A DNA stretch of 8,460 nt from Lentimicrobiaceae bacterium (GTDB taxonomy: Bacteria; Bacteroidota; Bacteroidia; Bacteroidales; WCHB1-69): contig WQSU01000104.1 in the NCBI GenBank assembly GCA_009787675.1, forward strand, positions 1-8,460, in the 5' to 3' direction. Each line of letters starts with the position of its first letter. The stretch's first letter is position 1. The notes beneath the pieces are model-generated. The model was not told where the DNA came from. It made no database searches and saw only the letters and a program-made list of their open reading frames with translations. A program made the translations under genes and the position numbers. Positions 6,818-8,460 of this stretch are shown here, piece by piece.

Positions 6818-7378
6818 ATGGCAACACAATCAAGAACAGGGATGTTTCAAGCATTATCCAATTTTCAAGTTACGCGCGACAGGGCGGCAACCATTTCCCA
6901 AAACCTCATCCGCCTTCGCAACGAAAGTTTACAAGACCTGCTTTCCGATTTTGAAAACACGGAACACAAATTAGAACTTGTGAAAAACATTGAGGGTGTG
7001 GATTTTGTCAACGACTCAAGGGCAACTAATGCCAATGCCGTTTGGTTTGCCATGGAGAGTATGCACCAGCCCATTATTTGGATTACCAACATGAACAGCA
7101 TAGATTTGATTACAGATGATTTAAAGCAGCTGATTAAGAACAAAGTAAAAATCATTGTAATTCAAGGAGTTTACAACAGCGCCTTAGAAGATTTCTTTAA
7201 GAGAATGGATAAGGATGTTTATACTGTAATAGATCTGGAAGACGCTGTGCGCACCGCATTCTATGCCGGCAGCGCAGAAGAAACAGTACTTTTCTCTCCC
7301 GGCGTTGTGAGCAGCGGCATGTACCGCACCTACCGCGAACGGGGAGAGAAGTTTAAGGAGGCGGTGGCGCAACTTTAG
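6818..7378 (+). CDS. Truncated MurD-like protein (C-terminal domain only)
   Basis: This 186-residue protein lies where murD belongs, between mraY and ftsW, but matches only the last third of MurD (normally about 440-450 residues). Homology begins near residue 18, at the point of the HNxxNxxAA segment (here QVTRDRAATISQNL). It continues through IRLRNESLQDLLSDFENTEHKLELV at about 31-55 and VDFVNDSRATNANAVWFAMESM at 61-82, and ends in RGEKFKEAV at 175-183. The UDP-binding domain, P-loop ATPase and carbamoyl-lysine region are absent, so it cannot be an active ligase alone. The remaining ligand-binding positions have drifted. The usual NDSKATN is NDSRATN at 65-71, the GGxDKGxD loop reads TNMNSID at 90-96, and the SPACASFDxF motif reads SPGVVSSGMY at 160-169. 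The ATG lies 1 nt after the mraY stop and the frame is open throughout. The first ~17 residues resemble nothing I recognise. It could be a decaying remnant or a reused domain. Confidence 0.85.
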   Translation: MATQSRTGMFQALSNFQVTRDRAATISQNLIRLRNESLQDLLSDFENTEHKLELVKNIEGVDFVNDSRATNANAVWFAMESMHQPIIWITNMNSIDLITDDLKQLIKNKVKIIVIQGVYNSALEDFFKRMDKDVYTVIDLEDAVRTAFYAGSAEETVLFSPGVVSSGMYRTYRERGEKFKEAVAQL

Positions 7379-7380
7379 AA

Positions 7381-7412
7381 ATTTAAAGATTTAAAGATTT
7401 AAAGATTTAAAA
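7381..7412 (+). repeat. ATTTAAAG octamer repeat after the murD-like gene
   Basis: Four tandem 8-nt units (ATTTAAAG three times, then ATTTAAAA) begin 2 nt after the stop TAG (7376-7378). TAA triplets at 7384, 7392, 7400 and 7408 cover all three forward frames. The TTTAGAA just upstream looks like a decayed unit that includes the stop codon. Confidence 0.8.
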
Positions 7413-7441
7413 AAGACAACTACCTATAACTTATTGAAATC

Positions 7442-7814
7442 ATGAGTATTCTTCAAAAAACGGACAAGAATGAGCTATTTGACAACATCAAGACTTTGCT
7501 CGCTGAAGCAAGGAGATCAGTCATAAGAAACATCAATCAAACCATGGTTTGCACTTATTTTGAAATGGGACGTATGATTGTGGAAGATGAACAAAAAGGT
7601 GAACATAGAGCAGAGTATGGTGAACAGGTTATACGGGAATTGTCCGAAAAATTAACCAAAGAGTTTGGGAGAGGTTTTTCTTTTACTAATCTCAAACAAA
7701 TGAGGCAATTTTATATTGTGTATTGTAATTGGTCAGACAGTGTCTGACCAATTACAATACAAAGAGAATCAGAACATTGAAGAAAGACAATTTTACGAAA
7801 TTGAAGCAAAAAAT
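7442..7814 (+). pseudogene. DUF1016 (YhcG-like nuclease family) gene fragment, frameshifted and truncated
   Basis: The first 101 codons (7442-7747) match the N-terminal DUF1016 domain. Visible family features are VCTYFEMGRMIVEDEQKG at 36-53, RAEYGEQVIRELSEKLT at 56-72, and FGRGFSFTNLKQMRQFY at 75-91. The frame then stops at 7745-7747. In the +1 frame, similarity appears to continue: GQTVSDQL (7731-7754) resembles the stretch before the family's SWSHY motif, and IEERQFYEIEAKN (7776-7814) resembles the later ARxFYxxEAxxN segment. Between them the SWSHY region is missing. Everything after it, including the whole C-terminal PDDEXK nuclease domain, is gone. Full proteins are about 340 residues. 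Some family members are linked to restriction or nuclease defence islands. The gene is foreign to dcw clusters. A perfect palindrome sits exactly at the break. The 101-residue N-terminal domain might still be made. Confidence 0.72.
7719..7761. repeat. Perfect 43-bp palindrome (21-bp arms, 1-nt centre)
   Basis: The left arm 7719-7739 and right arm 7741-7761 are exact reverse complements around a single G at 7740. The core reads GGTCAGACA-G-TGTCTGACC. The transcript could fold into a long stem with a tiny loop. No T-run follows on either strand, so it is not a standard intrinsic terminator. It lies at the point where the DUF1016 reading frame breaks and provides the premature stop. Confidence 0.95.
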
Positions 7815-7869
7815 ATCAAGATGAACAAACCTTTTTTCCCAATAATAACCAACTAAAATAATTACCCTA

Positions 7870-8460
7870 ATGGAAAAACTAAAATTTAAAGGCGATAAAA
7901 TAATCTTATTGATTATCGTACTGTTATCTTTACTCTCGGTGATGATGATTGCCAGCGCGGGCGACCGCTGGGTAGAGCAACTCCGAAACTTTGGCGTGGG
8001 CTTCTTCCTGCTCTTTCTGTTTTACCATATAGATTACAGAACGGTTTCGCGTTTTGCAACCCCTGTGCTGATTTTGTCAGGCACTCTCTTAATTTACTCA
8101 TTTATTGACTCTGCAGGCTCACGTTCCGTCAGTATTTTCGGAGTGGATCTGCAAATCTTTTATTTTGTTGGATTCTGCGTTATCCTTTACATGGCAAAAT
8201 ATATGGCAACGAAACTAAACTATGAAGAAGAACTCTCTTTGAATGAGGTAATTAAACTCTTTGGCATCATCCTTGCCTTTTGCGGCGGCATCTTTCTGTC
8301 GAACCAGTCCAGCGCCATCATTTTATTTTGCACCTGCGTGGTAGTGCTGTTTGCTGGACGTGTAAAGACAAAGTATTTGCTTGGTTTTTGCACGGTAATT
8401 TTTGTAGCTGTATTTTTAGCCTTTTCCTTAAACATTGGGCGCGTGCAAACTTTCAAAAAC
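7870..8460 (+). CDS. ftsW: FtsW-like septal glycosyltransferase, 5' part (runs off window)
   Basis: The frame opens at ATG 7870 and stays open for 197 codons to the window edge; the full protein should be about 380-400 residues. FtsW is a SEDS-family polytopic membrane protein that polymerises septal glycan together with FtsI. Visible are the N-terminal KFKGDKIILLIIVLLSLLSV (5-24) and about six membrane segments (roughly 11-28, 38-54, 63-79, 95-113, 127-162 as a re-entrant or double span, 169-187). NQSSAIILFCTCVVVLFAGRVKTKYL at 145-170 and RVQTFKN at 191-197 match Bacteroidetes FtsW well. The usual GAsRW...FQPSELAK (or QTSDFAK) motif is reduced to AGSRSVSIFGVDLQIFYFVGF at 82-102, with the polar residues lost. 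The catalytic aspartate region lies beyond the edge. FtsW rather than RodA is inferred from the dcw position. The spacer from 7815 holds no recognisable feature. Confidence 0.85.
   Translation, partial: MEKLKFKGDKIILLIIVLLSLLSVMMIASAGDRWVEQLRNFGVGFFLLFLFYHIDYRTVSRFATPVLILSGTLLIYSFIDSAGSRSVSIFGVDLQIFYFVGFCVILYMAKYMATKLNYEEELSLNEVIKLFGIILAFCGGIFLSNQSSAIILFCTCVVVLFAGRVKTKYLLGFCTVIFVAVFLAFSLNIGRVQTFKN

Noticed and set aside
7719..7761. The palindrome as an intrinsic terminator
   Set aside because: There is no T-run after the stem on either strand (AAGAG follows on +), and ftsW downstream appears to lack its own clear promoter, so full termination here is unlikely.

Overview
The window is the 5' part of a division and cell wall (dcw) cluster, all on the + strand, in the order mraZ, rsmH, ftsL-like, ftsI, murE, mraY, a murD-like gene, a broken DUF1016 gene, ftsW (cut by the right edge). 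The organism is most likely a member of the Bacteroidetes. This rests on the gene order, the lack of Shine-Dalgarno sequences with A/T-rich leaders before most starts, a TAnnTTTG-type promoter box before mraZ, a MraY with the long extra loop seen in that phylum, a short FtsL-like protein typical of the phylum, and AT-leaning composition. I cannot name a genus.

Positions 1-96 hold a probable promoter and no gene. Positions 97-1490 encode the MraZ regulator and the 16S rRNA methyltransferase RsmH. Positions 1569-3964 encode the membrane division proteins FtsL-like and FtsI (septal transpeptidase). Positions 4019-6816 encode MurE and MraY, which act at the tripeptide and lipid I steps of peptidoglycan precursor synthesis. 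All of these look complete, with their catalytic motifs present.

From 6818 onward the cluster becomes abnormal. At the murD position there is only a 186-residue protein matching the C-terminal third of MurD. It lacks the N-terminal nucleotide-binding and central ATPase domains, and several ligand-binding residues are altered. It cannot by itself make UDP-MurNAc-Ala-Glu, so a full MurD should exist elsewhere. Next comes the N-terminal part of a DUF1016 (YhcG-like PDDEXK nuclease family) gene, which does not belong in dcw clusters. It breaks at a perfect 43-bp palindrome and loses its nuclease domain. FtsW then starts at 7870, and its usually conserved QPSE/QTSD..K motif is not recognisable.

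A second theme lies between the genes. Five of the junctions carry short tandem repeats of 7, 8 or 16 nt. Each junction has its own unit, but each is built around stop triplets. Four of the five place a stop in all three forward frames within a few units, and three of them overlap the real stop codon. Two junctions (before ftsL and ftsI) also carry ACC-rich repeats leading into a run of C just before the ATG.
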